From positions 12,205,777 to 12,269,776 of the forward strand of contig CM020619.1 in NCBI GenBank assembly GCA_009829735.1: DNA of 64,000 nt, written 5' to 3'. Each line of letters begins with the position of its first letter. Within the stretch, counting starts at the first letter, position 1. The translations under genes were made by a program, and so were the position numbers. Shown piece by piece: positions 20,886 through 32,601 of the stretch. Below the pieces are notes generated by a model. That model made no database searches. It was given only the letters and a program-made list of their open reading frames with translations, and was not told the origin of the DNA. The stretch is from Pyropia yezoensis. Its lineage: Eukaryota; Rhodophyta; Bangiophyceae; Bangiales; Bangiaceae.

Positions 20886-22665
20886 GGCGGCTGTGGAAAG
20901 AGGCGGAGGGGAGGGTGGATGGGGCGAGGGGGAGAGGGAGCGGGGGGAAGGGGGGGAGCGTGCGACTTTGGGCGGCCCATGAGGTGGACGAGTCGCCCAC
21001 TGCGGTGGGGTGGTGGGGTGTGGGGATGTGGGACATGGGCTGGTAGGAGTGGCGGAGGCCGCCGGTGGGGACCACCTTTGTAGGGCGGAAGACGCAGGCT
21101 ATCCCTGCCGCTGGCTTCGCGGCGGCGCGGACGGACAACATGGGCCACTACCCCGTGCGGAGCGGGAAAGAAGGGAAAGGGGTGAGTGGACGGGGGGCGG
21201 TGGCAGGGGTGAGCGGGCTGGCGGCCGCCGCCAATCCCACCCCCCGCCTCGCGCCGGTTCTGACAAGGTCCGGTTCGCTCCCTCCGTCCCCCCCTCCCTC
21301 CCGCTTGTCCTCCCCCCTTCCCACCCCCCGCCACGAATGTCAAGCCCGCCAATGCGCGGGAAGGGGGGAGGGGACAAGACAGAGAGAGGGGGAGCTGGCG
21401 GCGCTCCAGCAGCGTGTCACCATGCGCGGGCGGGGGGGCGGGCAGGACGGCCAGCAGAGCAAAGAGGAGAAGAAGATCAATAACACCCATCCACACGTGA
21501 CGCCCGCCGACGGCCGGGGCCACGCCCCCGGCAGGCGGCGCGCGCGTCGTGGCGCATCCTCGCAGTGGTGGCGGACGGATCTGGTGGGGGGAGGGCCAGA
21601 GCAAAGCGTGGCGTGCGCAGACGGGCCACTGTCGCGGGCGCGCGTCGTCGCCGTCACCCTCGTGTGCGGGCGGCTGTGCAAGCAAAACGCACCGCTTCCT
21701 CTCGGGAGGCCAACGGCCGTTTTAGTCCTCGCTGGAGGCGCGACCTGAAGGTGGACGGGTGAGCGCTTTCTCATTCTCCACACCTTTCACATTTTCCCAG
21801 AGGTGTGACGATGTCACAACTCACGTGATAAGGAAATAAGAATTTGGTTGTCTACAACGTGGTGGGCGTCATCGTGGTCAGCTTGCCGCCGCCACTCGGC
21901 AGCCATCGAGGCGGACGCCGCGGCGCCGAAGACAGTTCCCGTCCTAATCCCTTCCCTCCCATCTACCCGTCTCACCCACAAAGACCACTACGACCCCCCC
22001 CCCACGGCGGTCCCAGCAGGGTCGGGGGGGGGGGGCGGTGGATGTTGGGGAGTCGAGCGCAAGGTGTCCAGCCGAGGTGTCATCCAAAAGCCGCCCTACG
22101 CTGGGAAACTCTTTTGTGAACCGCGCGCGACGTTGGTCGCCGCGTCCCGATCGGTGGTGGGCGACGCACTCGCCTTCCCGGCTCAATTTCTCGTGAAATT
22201 CGTGCATTTACTGGCACAACACGTGACGATCCTGGTCACGCGTCGCGGCCCATGACGCAGCACGAAAATATCCGGGCCAGGAAATATCCCCACGAGATAT
22301 TGTACTGCACATCATACTCACATGCGCCGCGCTCGATGTGGCAGTCCGAGCTGCGGCCGCTTGCAGGCTCCACCCTCCTCGCCGACAGGGCCCGTCGTGT
22401 AGGGGCGTTGGTTGCTGTGGCAGCGGGGTGCCGCGCCGGAGGTGGTGCCGTAGACAGACCCACACTCCGTGCATGCGGGACGGAGCAGAGGTCGCCGCGG
22501 CTGTCGCTGTCGTCAACCTCCTCCCATGTTCTAACAGCACCCGACCCTCGGCCAAGCACAACCTCCCCACCCCCCAACTGCACGTCCGGACCATTCGCTT
22601 CCTCTTCAATCCCCCCCCCCCCCCCCCCCCCCCCACCGCTCTCTCCCCTTCCCCCCTAGCCCGCC
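20886..22665. other. Divergent intergenic region
   Basis: This lies between the LEA-like gene (-) and the M48 protease gene (+). No domain in any frame. The section 21770-21860 and that around 22250-22320 are less GC-rich and include GAAATATCC-like repeats (about 22263-22290), possibly promoter elements of the protease gene. A C-run occurs at about 22611-22634. Confidence 0.4.
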
Positions 22666-24047
22666 ATGGCTGCCTTTGTCCCGCCTCTCCCCCTTCGCGG
22701 CTTGGCGCCGGTGGCTGCCGTGGACCGTGCCGCCGCTGTTGGTGGCGGCGCGCGCCGCCGCCGGCGGTGCACGCCGCCCCCGGTGGCCCCTGCCTCCCCC
22801 GCGGTGGTGACACCAACCGCCCTGTGGCGTGTGCCACCACTGCCCCGGCTCTTCTCTTCCCCCCCCGCAGGTGGTCGCGGTTCCGCCGGTGACGCGGCGG
22901 ACTCTGCTGGCGCCCCCCCCCCCCCCCCTTCTTCCTCCTCGCCCCCCCCCCTCCGGCGGCAGCGGCGGCGGCGGCGGCGTCAGCGACGGCGGCGGGAGGT
23001 GTGACACGCCCACCCCGGGTACGGCTGCCGTCGCTGGCCGCCACGGACTTTCAGCACCCTCTGGACGCGGCCGCCGCCGACGCGGTGCGGCGGCTGCCGC
23101 TGGCGACCGCCGCAGTGCGTGGGGGCCTCCGCCTCGCCACCGCCGCGCTGGCTGTCGACAACCTCACCGCCGCGGTGCGGGTGTCGCCGACGCAGCTGCC
23201 TGGCCTGGCGGCCCTGCTCACCGAGGCGGCGGCCATCCTGGGCATCCCCCCCGCGGCGGTGCCAGAGCTGTACGTCCGTGGCGGGGGGGGTGCCAACGCG
23301 TACACGCTGGCCGTCGAGCTGGACGCCACCGCGGCCGCCTCCGCCGCGGTGCCAACAGGGGCGGCGACGGCAACGACGCGCCGTGGTGCGGCTGGGCGAG
23401 GCAGCGAAGCGCGGCGCGACCGTCGGCCGCGCGGGGGCCCCTTTAGCCGCCGCCCCCTCCCGCCCCCCCGGCGGGCGGCAATTGTGGTCACCGCCGGGCT
23501 GGTGTCGCTACTCACCCCCGCCGAGCTACAGGCGGTTCTTGGTCACGAACTGGGCCACCTCCTCTGTGGCCACGGGGTGACGCTCGGCGCGGGCCGCGCC
23601 GCGACGCTGCCGCTGTCGCTCATCCCTGGGGGGGGGCCGCTCAGCGCGGGCCTCCTCGGCCGCTGGGCCCGGGCGGCCGAGGTGAGTGGCGACCGCGCGG
23701 CGTTGCTCGTCGCGCAGGACCCGGCGGTGGTGGCGTCGGCGTTGATGAAGCTGGCGGGCGGGGTGGGCGGCGGCAGCGACGAGCGCGCCGGCTGGGGGGT
23801 TGGCAGCGACGATGACGACGGCACTGCCGCAACGGCGATGCGGTTGGAGGATTGGCTGGCGCAGGCGGCCGAGGCAGAGGAGGTGCGCCGCGGCCTGGGC
23901 GGCCGCCGTGGGGGGGGCGGCGTCCTCGGGGGGCTTGGCGCCGAAGCGCACCCGCCGCCCGTCATCCGTGCCGCAGAAGTGATGCGGTGGGGGGGGGGGG
24001 GGGAGTACCGCGCGCTCCTCCGCCGGGGAGTGCCGCTGGATGGGTGA
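22666..24047 (+). CDS. Plastid M48 metallopeptidase (PGM48-like)
   Basis: Zinc metallopeptidase of family M48, closest in pattern to the plant plastoglobule protease PGM48. Conserved blocks: DFQHPLDAAAADAVRRLP, VSPTQLPGLAALLTEAAAIL, PELYVRGGGGANAYTLAVE, LVSLLTPAELQAVLGHELGH with HExxH (23545-23559), RAAEVSGDRAALLVAQDP (third zinc ligand Glu plus GDRAALL), SALMKLAGG, and a C-terminal HPPPVIRAAEVMRW block. The leader MAAFVPPLPLRGLAPVAA at 22666 looks like a plastid transit peptide but lies in another frame from the catalytic part. The join is at the C runs 22913-22928 or 22942-22951, so a homopolymer miscount is likely. A pyrimidine tract plus CAG at about 22858-22870 could alternatively be a 3' splice site. 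Membrane or plastoglobule association in the plastid is inferred from homology. Confidence 0.8.
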
Positions 24048-24490
24048 GGTTTGGGGGGAGGCAAGGTGGGAGAGAGGCGGGAAAGCGACGTTTTGTCAGT
24101 GGCGGAGGGTCCCTCTCTGGACGGCGCGTGGTGGGCCACGCGGTGCGGCAGCTGGAGTGGAGGATCCGCCCATAGCACGGGCCGTGCGGCCGTTGCGTAG
24201 ACGCATCGATTGTTACATACTCTGGATGACGCGTCAGGCAGTAGAACGACACAACCCCGCGGTCGCAACGGCCGCGCCAGAGGGGATGGTGAGGTACGGA
24301 AACGCGCAAGCGCGAAGACAAACGGTCGCCCTCCGTGCCACTCCTGTGCCGCGCATGTACGCACACATACGCGCCCGCTGCGGGACACCACTCCGCTCCG
24401 TGCACCCCCCTCCCCCCCGCCCCCTGTCGTTGACGACCCACCACCTTCTCCACCTCTCCCTCAAGAGACACCACCTTTCCCCGCCTCAAC
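24048..24490. other. Short region between convergent genes
   Basis: Probable 3' UTRs of the protease (+) and YIP1 (-) genes. No gene or strong repeat seen. Confidence 0.35.
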
Positions 24491-25507
24491 TCATCGCCGC
24501 CAATAAAAGAGCCACACCAGCAGGAGCCCAAGGCCGCCATGGACAAGCCCCGCTGCGAGGCGGACGCTTAGCCGCGCCCCCCCGCCTCCGGCCCCACCCT
24601 CCCCTCGCCACAGGTTGAACATGACAAACCAAGTGCTGAGCGCAAACGCGCCGCCCATGGCACCCAGCTGCACCGCCCTCACCGGGACGGTGCACACCCA
24701 CGCGGCAATCACTACCGGCGTCATGCTGTACCCATACACACACACGCCGACCGTCACGCCCGGCCGGCCTTCCTCATCCGCGGCGGTGAGCCCCCCCCCG
24801 CGGGGGCCCCCGTCGAGTGGGAGCGCGCTACCACCCCCGCCGCTCGACGACGGCACCAGACAACGGACGGCGTGCCACACCAGCGGCGCGAGAAAGACGT
24901 ATGGGTAGACCAGCCCCGCCGCCGACGCAAGCACCCGCACATCCACCCCCCCGTGTGTAAGCCCCGTCACCTCCTGTTGCCGAAAGACGCCGCGGAAAAA
25001 CGCCGATGCGGCGCTGGCCATGGACAGCGACAACACCAGCGTAGTGGTCACCCACACGGCGCCGTAGAGGTCAGGCAGCCCGTTGCCGCCGGCGGCGTCC
25101 ACCTCGCCGACGCCGCCCCAGCCGAGCAGAGGCGTCACCGGCACGCACGCGCACGCCAGCCGCCGTGCCACGTCGGCGGTGGTAACGTCAAAGGCGGGGG
25201 CGTAGTAGCGCAGCTGCCACGGGCGGGGGGCGGACCGCCTGCCGGCGGCTGGGGCCTCCCACACCCCCGACGCGGCGCCAGCATCGTCACCCTCGTAGAG
25301 CGCAAACGGGTTGGCGCCGCCGCCGCCGCCGCCTCCACCGGCAGAGGGGGGGGCACCACTAGCAACTCCTGCTGGGCGGGGGAGCGACCGCATCTCCGTG
25401 GCCGACACGGCCGCGTAGGGCTCGTTAGAAAAGGGGTTGGCAGGGGCTGGTGGCGCTGGCGGGTTGGTCGCTGACGGCGACAAGGGGGTGTCGTCTCCAT
25501 TCATCAT
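24491..25507 (-). CDS. YIP1-family membrane protein (YIPF-like)
   Basis: 338 residues from the ATG pair at 25507 (MMNGDDTPLSPS) to the TGA at 24491. The acidic/Pro-rich cytosolic N-terminus includes NPF-like motifs (ANPFSNEP, ANPFALYEG). The Yip1 domain follows: WQLRYYAPAFDVTTADVARR, then DLYGAVWVTTTLVLSLSMAS, LVYPYVFLAPLVWHAV, VTVGVCVYGYSMTPVVIAAW and ALSTWFVMFNL. DLYGP.W and VCVYGYS are the family hallmarks; the final hydrophobic segment ends LLLVWLFYWRR. Five membrane spans are expected. YIP1/YIPF proteins sit in ER-Golgi membranes and help Rab GTPase and COPII vesicle traffic. The open frame extends upstream to 25849, but that part looks like 5' UTR. Single exon, no frame breaks. Confidence 0.85.
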   Translation of the reverse strand: MMNGDDTPLSPSATNPPAPPAPANPFSNEPYAAVSATEMRSLPRPAGVASGAPPSAGGGGGGGGANPFALYEGDDAGAASGVWEAPAAGRRSAPRPWQLRYYAPAFDVTTADVARRLACACVPVTPLLGWGGVGEVDAAGGNGLPDLYGAVWVTTTLVLSLSMASAASAFFRGVFRQQEVTGLTHGGVDVRVLASAAGLVYPYVFLAPLVWHAVRCLVPSSSGGGGSALPLDGGPRGGGLTAADEEGRPGVTVGVCVYGYSMTPVVIAAWVCTVPVRAVQLGAMGGAFALSTWFVMFNLWRGEGGAGGGGARLSVRLAAGLVHGGLGLLLVWLFYWRR

Positions 25508-27116
25508 GACGAGCGGCGTCGAACAGGGAAATTCGGGGGAATGCCGGGGGAAGGTGGAGAGGATAGGCAGTAAAGAAAAAAAAGGCTCGCGGAGAGGATG
25601 AGCACGGTGGGGGCAAGGGGGGAGGGCGGACCCCACGCAGCAGCACAAGCACGCACCGCGACGTGCTACGGGACGGATGTGAGTCGACGGGCTGGGACTC
25701 GCCACTCGGTGGGGAGCAGAGCAGCAACGGCGGCCAGGCGGCAGCAGAAGGGAGCCGCCAGCAGCAGCTACTGCGCGGACAGACCGCGGGGTTGAGGGGG
25801 ACGGCCGTGGGCGTGTGGTAGCGCGAGCCGATGACAGGGAGGGGTTCACCCTGGGGCGGAGAGAGGCGGCCGCCGGGGTGGCCGCCGGCAGCTGACAGCA
25901 TCGGACTCAGCCAGGGGCTTTTTGCATTGAAATTCAACAGAGTTTATGAGAATGCGCCGACCTTTTCTGGAGCTCACGAGGATGAAGGATGTTTTATGTC
26001 TCTTTTTTTGGATTTTCCGTGCTGACTTCGAGGAGGCCCTGGTGAGGTGGGCGGCGAGGGCCCCCCCGCGCCCAGCTACCTACCCCCCTCACAGTCCGCA
26101 GCCACTTCCGCCCGCCACTGCGCAGAACCTCTGCACTGGCCCGCCTACCAACGCCCACCGGTCCTCAGGCACCTCCATGCCGCCTTCCTGGACCGGTAGC
26201 ATGCCGTCAGGCCAGTGGGCCGTCGACTTCCCCACCCCGCCGCTGCGGCGGTGCCCCCTTGACATCTTCAGGGGGGGTGGCTGCAGGGTTGGCATCGGCG
26301 GGGCAGGCGTGGGCGGCAAAGGGTCCACCCCTCACGCACAGCAGCGCCCCCCGCCCACTGCCCACAAGATCCGCCACCACGTCGGGTGCCAGTATCGGCC
26401 TGTACCCAATTGTATGAGGGTAGCCAGGGCGGGGGGGCAAGTGGAGTATGAAATGGGGGCAGCGGTGTGATGGGCGTGGGGAAAGCGGCGCATGCGACCG
26501 TGCGGGACAGCGGCTACAAACCCCCCCTCCCCACCCCACCCGCCGCCCTGTCGCTGCGGACACGAGCGACCATGGTGGTCCCTCTCCCACCGTCTGGCGA
26601 CCCACCTCGCGAGCGCCAAAAGTGCAGCAGGGTGGGCGCCCCCGCCACTCGCAGTCACCTGCGAGCGGTTACTCCCCGACGCGGCTGCCCCGCCCGTTTG
26701 CTCGAGCGGCGCCGCTGCGTGCGGTTGGGCTGGGCACACGCCCATGGCAGGGGCGCGGGGCGCCCACCTTCCCGCCCCCGTCCCACCAAAAGACAAAAAA
26801 CTCCGTCGCCTCCAGCGGCGCAGCCTCCCCGCCGTATCCCTCACCTCCACTCCCCCCTCCAAACTACGACCCCTGGGACCGCCGTTTTTTCTTTTGCCTG
26901 TCTTTTCTGTATAGGGCCCAGACACGGTGACCGGGGGGGGGGACCAACCCATCTGCCTGTATTGGGCGGGTGAGCCCTGGACACCAACACTTCGGGCTGT
27001 CCCGCCCTCCCCGCCCCCCCCACCCGCTCCCGTTTTGCCATGCGGCTACCGCCGCCGGCTACCTCCGCCGGCTACCGCCCCGGCGCGTGCGCCGGGGAGA
27101 TTCCCCAGTCTGGGCG
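25508..27116. other. Intergenic, no gene
   Basis: GC-rich with many Pro/Arg-rich shadow frames and no domain. It contains a short less GC-rich patch at about 25910-26030. Confidence 0.4.
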
Positions 27117-27290
27117 AGTTGAAATTACTAACATTTGTCCATTCGAGCTCAGATCATGGTTGGCAAAATGCATGCATTTTTTGAGTCGCCTTTGACTAAA
27201 GCATACTTTTATTAAAACATTTTAATTAATCACTGATGTGTCATTGTTTGTACATTTTTTGATCGTGAACTAAATACATGGGAAATTGTG
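27117..27290. other. AT-rich island, left
   Basis: An abrupt drop from about 75% to about 33% GC, with TTTTATTAAAAC and TTAATTAATC motifs and no gene. A similar island lies at 28128-28330. The two share loosely inverted words (ATGCATTTT and TAAAGCATA in the same order at slightly different spacing), so they may be ends of one decayed insertion; organelle-derived DNA is an alternative. Confidence 0.35.
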
Positions 27291-27671
27291 CGCCTCGCAC
27301 AATGCGCCCCCAAGAACAAGCGTGGTTGGGCATACAACCAAGCAGACGCAGTGCAACGTTAGAGCGCCAGTGACGTCCTCTTTGCGCGTCCTCTACCCCT
27401 CCTCCTTCCCAACGAGCTACGAGAATAGCTTCGGGGGCATACCGTTTTCGAGTGTCGGGTCGGCTGGCAGCACTCGTGACGGCTTACCACTGAGGTCGAC
27501 AGAGCGCGGCAGGATCTTCTTCCGGCGCCGGTGCACCTTACGCGTTGGGGGTTGAACCTGACATGACAGCGGCCGTCGACGAGGCGGCTCCTCGGCGCAC
27601 CGCCGCGTCTCGGTAAGCGAGCGCAAAGTCCATGGCGCCCACGAAGCAAAGCAGGCCAGCGCCACCCCGAG

Positions 27672-28088
27672 CTATCCCGGCACCCAGGTCAGGGCCGTGG
27701 CGACGGCGAGGACCGCCAAGAGTGGGAGGGGGGCGACCACCGTCGCGAGCGTCCGCAGGGCTGCCGTCGTGGCCGCCGCCGCAGCCGCCACCGAGTCGGC
27801 GTCGGTTGACGCGGCGGCGGTCGCGGCTGGAGCGGCATCGGCTTCTACCCGCCATCAACCAACGGCGCTTCCACCACCACCATCCCCAGCATCGGCGCCC
27901 GCCGCGACCACGTCAGCGTCAGTGGCAAGGAGGGCCAGGCTGGCCGCTGCCACGGCCCCCCACTCCCCCACCACCGCGGCCTTCGCGGGCGACACCGCCG
28001 ACGGCACCACCACCAGCGCCGCCAGCGCAGCCGCCCCCGCCCCCGACGTCGCCTGGTGCCGCCGGGCGATGGCGGCCAGGGCGGCCAC
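27672..28088 (-). pseudogene. Possible decayed small membrane protein gene
   Basis: One minus-strand frame reads VVVPSAVSPAKAAVVGEWGA and AAASLALLATDADVVAAGAD, then hits a TGA (27855-27857). It continues in the same frame as WRVEADAAPAATAAASTDAD, an Ala-rich helix and a hydrophobic segment VVAPLPLLAVLAVATALTW before a TAG at 27672. No ATG start is visible and no family is recognised. It sits between two AT-rich islands. Random openness of GC-rich DNA is a real alternative. Confidence 0.2.
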
Positions 28089-28127
28089 CAGCGTAGTGCA
28101 GTGAGCGACGGTGGTGTTGAGAATCGT

Positions 28128-28330
28128 AACGGCAGTGGTGTGTACTCGGCAGCTTTACATCCCAACAATAGAGTACTCACTTACAAGATTTTGGTATACT
28201 TACTTCCGATAAATGCTGTATGATTAATCCAACGGTCGGTTCCGGGGTTTGATTATCTATGCTTTAATCTATTATTTGATTGAAATTAAAATGCATACAT
28301 TAAACTCGTGACAGCCATGGCTCAGATGCT
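28128..28330. other. AT-rich island, right
   Basis: AT-rich patch with sharp edges, including TTGATTGAAATTAAAATGC. See the left island at 27117. It lies upstream of the DapL gene, so some of it may be promoter. Confidence 0.35.
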
Positions 28331-28641
28331 TGAGAAATCCACAGCCAATCGGAACAAATGGTTGGCAATGAAATCGGCGCGCAGGGTGATCGCCGAGCAT
28401 GACTGCCGGGATCACCCCGCCGGCCGTCCGCCGCGTAGGCTGGGGCGCGCGTTCTCATCCGTCGCGACACTCGCCTGTGTCGTCCCCCTCGTCCCGCCGA
28501 CGTTCACCCGCCCGTGCCCGTACTCGCCGTCCCGCACAGCTGTCTGAGGCTTCTTTTATTTTCTTTTCCCGCTCCTGATTGCCCCTGTTGTTGCTCCGCT
28601 TCCCCAACTCCTTCCCCTCACCCCCCCCCCCCCCACTGTTG

Positions 28642-30006
28642 ATGATGGCGCCGCCCGCGTTTGTGGCCGCCTCGGCCTTCACCCCCGCCGCGTCGCGCGT
28701 GGGCCGGCCGACGACGGCGCTGCCGACGACGGCCCGCCCCGCTGTCACCACGCCCCGCACTCTGCGCATGGTGACGGGCGTGTCGCGCAACGCCAACCTT
28801 GCCAAGCTCCAGGCCGGCTACCTCTTCCCCGAAATCGGCCGCCGCCGCGCCGCCTACCTCGCCGCCCACCCCGACGCGTCCATCATCTCGCTGGGCGTGG
28901 GGGACACCACGCAGCCCATCCCGCCGCACATTACCAAGGGCCTGACGGAGGGGGCGTCCAAGCTGGGCACCCCCGAGGGGTACTCGGGCTATGGCGCCGA
29001 GCAGGGCACCCCCGCGTTGCGCGAAAAGATTGCGTCGGTGCTGTACGGCGGGTCCATCGCGGCGGAGGAGGTGTTTGTGAGCGACGGCGCCAAGTGTGAC
29101 ATTTCGCGCCTGCAGGCGGTGTTTGGGCCGACCGCGAGTGTGGCGGTGCAGGACCCGTCCTACCCCGTGTACGTGGACACGTCGGTCATGCTGGGCCAGA
29201 CGGGTGAGATTGACGCTGCCCGCTCCCAGTTCAACGGCATTGAGTACATGCCGTGCAATGCGGACAATGGGTTCTTCCCCGACCTGTCCAAGGTGGCCCG
29301 CACAGACATCATCTTTTTCTGCTCGCCCAACAACCCGACCGGCGCGGCGGCAACGCGCGAGCAGCTGACCGAGCTGGTCGCGTTTGCCAAGAAGAACGGG
29401 AGCATCATTGTGTTTGACGCGGCGTACGCGCCCTTTATTCGGTCGGCGGCGGTGCCCAAGAGCATCTTTGACATCCCCGGCGCGCGCGAGTGCGCCATTG
29501 AGGTGAACAGCATGTCCAAGTACGCGGGCTTTACGGGCGTCCGGCTGGGGTGGGTGGTGGTGCCCAACGAGCTGGCCTTTGCCGACGGCACGCCCGTGCG
29601 CAACGACTTTAACCGCGTCATGAGCACCTGCTTCAACGGCGCGTCCAACATTGCCCAGGCGGGCGGCCTGGCGTGCCTCGACCCAGAGGGGCAGGCCGAG
29701 ATTGGCAGCCTCATTGACTACTACCTGGGCAACGCCGCCATCCTCCGTGACACGATGACGGGTCTCGGCTTTGACGTATATGGCGGCGTGGACGCGCCCT
29801 ACATTTACGTCAAGACGGGGGGGAGCTCGTGGGAGACCTTTTCGGCCATCCTCGAAGCCGCCCAGGTGGTGACCATCCCGGGCGCGGGCTTTGGGCCGGG
29901 CGGCGAGGGCTACCTCCGCCTCAGCGCCTTTGCGCCGCGGGAGGCGGTGCAGGAGGCCGCCGCGCGGCTGACCAAGATGTACGCCGCCAAGGCGGTCGAG
30001 GCGTAG
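28642..30006 (+). CDS. dapL: LL-diaminopimelate aminotransferase, plastid-targeted
   Basis: Fold-type I PLP aminotransferase that converts tetrahydrodipicolinate plus glutamate to LL-diaminopimelate in the shortcut lysine pathway of plants, algae and some bacteria. 454 residues. The leader MMAPPAFVAASAFTPAAS, up to about residue 45, is a red-algal-type plastid transit peptide; the mature part begins near VSRNANLAKLQAGYLFPEI. Family blocks: ISLGVGDTTQPIPPHI, GYSGYGAEQGTPALREKIAS, VFVSDGAKCDISRLQ, VQDPSYPVYVDTSVM, FFCSPNNPTGAAATREQL, and the PLP lysine K293 in NSMSKYAGFTGVRLGW. The C-terminal VTIPGAGFGPGGEGYLRLSA holds the substrate-contacting Arg of the family. DapL is normally about 410 residues without the leader, so this is full length. 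Clean single exon. Presumed location is the plastid stroma. Confidence 0.95.
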   Translation: MMAPPAFVAASAFTPAASRVGRPTTALPTTARPAVTTPRTLRMVTGVSRNANLAKLQAGYLFPEIGRRRAAYLAAHPDASIISLGVGDTTQPIPPHITKGLTEGASKLGTPEGYSGYGAEQGTPALREKIASVLYGGSIAAEEVFVSDGAKCDISRLQAVFGPTASVAVQDPSYPVYVDTSVMLGQTGEIDAARSQFNGIEYMPCNADNGFFPDLSKVARTDIIFFCSPNNPTGAAATREQLTELVAFAKKNGSIIVFDAAYAPFIRSAAVPKSIFDIPGARECAIEVNSMSKYAGFTGVRLGWVVVPNELAFADGTPVRNDFNRVMSTCFNGASNIAQAGGLACLDPEGQAEIGSLIDYYLGNAAILRDTMTGLGFDVYGGVDAPYIYVKTGGSSWETFSAILEAAQVVTIPGAGFGPGGEGYLRLSAFAPREAVQEAAARLTKMYAAKAVEA

Positions 30007-30267
30007 GGGCCGCTTTTTTGGGGGGGGGGGTGCCGGGACGGCCGGATGGGGGTGGCGTGGTGGGACGGCATCGGTTGGCGTGACGATAAATAGGTGCGCT
30101 GTTGGTCGCGCTGCTCCCCCACGCGCCGCCCCCGCCCGCGAGGCCCCGCGGGCGTGCTCCCCCGTGGATGGGCCGCGGCCCGCCAGGCGCGCATTCCCCC
30201 CCCCCCCCCCCGGGGGCCCCCCCCCTGTCCCTTCCTCCCGCCCCCTGTCCGCCAGTCCACGCGTCCC

Positions 30268-32160
30268 TCAAGCAGACACCCCCGAGGTGCTCGGCACGTC
30301 CGACACCTCCCGCCCCCCCCCCCCCCCCCCCCGCCCCCCCCCCACCGGGGCTCCCCAGCCATCCCCCGCCGCCCGCGCCTTTCGTTGCCGCTGCCACCCC
30401 CCAAAGAGCGTCAGCCCGAGGAGCCCCGCGCCCACCGCCGCCACCCCCCCCCCCACCGCCGCCGCCACCACCACCGTGGCGGGGAGGCCGTCGGGCGGCC
30501 GCGTCGCGAGCGCCCCCTCCATCGTCTCGTTAAGCCACCGGCCGTAGGTCGCGACGCGGGTGTAGACGCCCGGGAAGTCGGGGGCGGCACAGCCGCGGCC
30601 AAAGCTCGTCACCCCAATCAACAGCGGCGGCGGCAGCGGCGGCGGCGCCGCCGCCGCCGCCGCCGTGCCGCCCGCCGCAGCCGTGGCGGCGTCCGACGGC
30701 GTGGCGTTGGTGGTGGCGGCGGCGGGAGGCGCCAGGGGGGTGAGGAAGAGGGGGCCCCCGCTGTCATCCCGGCAGCTGTCACACCCGCCGGCGAGGTAGC
30801 CCGCGCAGATGTGGCGGCCCGCCGTGACGCGGCGCCCGTACCGGGCGGTGCAGACGCTGGCGGGCACCAGCGGCAGGTCCACCCACCGCAGCACGTTGGG
30901 CGCCGGCACCGCCGCCCACGCCTCCGCCACCCGCCCCCACCCGACCGTCGTGGCCACCCGCCGCCGGTCCACGGCGGGGGGCGCGTAGGGGAACTCGGCG
31001 GGGGGCCACGCCGGGTCGGTGGCCACCGCCAGCGCGTCGGCGGCCATGGCCGGGTCCGCGTCGGCAATCTCCAGCAGCGCCAGGTCGTCCCGCTGGACGC
31101 CCCCGCCCTCGGGGCGGAAGCCCGGGTGCGGCCACACCCGCGACAGCCGCCGGGGGCTCCCCCCGGCGAGCGCCCCCGGCCCGCCGACGCGCACCCGGTC
31201 CGTCCGCGCGTCGGCGCGGCAGTGGGCGGCGGTGAGGACAAAGCGCCAGTCAATGAGCGTGCCCGCGCAGAGGAGGGTGTCCCCGCGAAAGACCGCCACC
31301 ACCCACGGGAGGCCCCCGCGGGGGGTGCCCCCGACGATGCGCCCGGTAGGGGGGGGCAGGTTGGGGGGGGGGTGGGGTGGAGGCGCCGCCGCCACGGAAG
31401 GGGGGGGGGGGGGGGCGCCCCCACCGCCCCCACCGCCCCCACCGCCCCCACCGCCCCCACCGCCCCCACCGCCCCCACCGCCCCCACCGTCCCTTTCGCC
31501 CCCACCACCCCCACCGCCGCCACCGCCGCCACCTCCGCCACCGCCGCCGCCGACGCTGCCACCCGCACGCCGCGAGGTGGGGTAGGCAGCCGTCGGCGTC
31601 ACGGCCGACGCCCCCCCCCCCCGCGCGGCCTCCTCCCCCTCCAGGGGGCCCCCAATGACCCCCACCGGCGGCGGCAGGAGCACCGGACACGGCGGGGGCA
31701 CCGTCTCAAACGAAAACGTCGTGCCGTCGAGGCACTCGCCGGCCGGTGCGTCGGCGTCGGCGGCGGCGGCGGGGGCGGCCAGGGAAAAGGCTAGCACGTG
31801 CGGCCCCGTGGCGGCCACCAGCACCGGCGGGGAGGCGTAGCCGGGGGCAGCGCCCGCCACCGACGCGGCCGCCACGGGGGGCCCCCCCCCCGGGTCCTCC
31901 TCCCCCCCGCCCTGCCCCCCCCCCCCCGCACGGGGAGGAGGGCCACGTCGTACCGCGGCCCCGACGCGGGCGCGGCGGACGTAGTGATGGACGACGACCC
32001 GTTGGTGACGAGCGTGTACTGGAGGAGGCACGGGCAGGTGACGGGGGGGGTGGTGGCGAGCCGCCGCCCCCCGTCGGCGGGCGGGCACGCAGAGAGGGAC
32101 TCGGTGCGGGAGCGGGAGCGGGGGGGGCGGCCCACCGACAGGCGCCCCACGGGGGGGAAG

Positions 32161-32192
<32 letters not shown>

Positions 32193-32564
32193 CCGCCGCC
32201 GCCTCCCACCGGGGCGGGCGGCCGCCCCCGCCGCCGCCGCCGCTGCGGACGACGCCTCGCCACCGACCACGGGCATCCGCGGCGGGGAGCGGCGGTGGTG
32301 GTGGCGGCGGCGGCCGCCGCCGCCACCACCGGCGGCACCGCCGCCGTAGCCCCCACCTCCACGCGGGGGGTATCCGCCACGGGGGAGGAGCCGCCACTGG
32401 CGGACCACCACCAGGCCCTCCCGCCACTCCCGCCGCCGCCGCTGCAGCCACCGCCGCGCCAGCCCCGCCCGCCGCTGCCGCCCCGGCGGCGCCCGCCACC
32501 GACACGGCCGCGACGCCCGCCGCCGCCGCCGTCGCGGGCGCCGTCGCCACCGCCGCTGCGGCGC

Positions 32565-32601
<37 letters not shown>

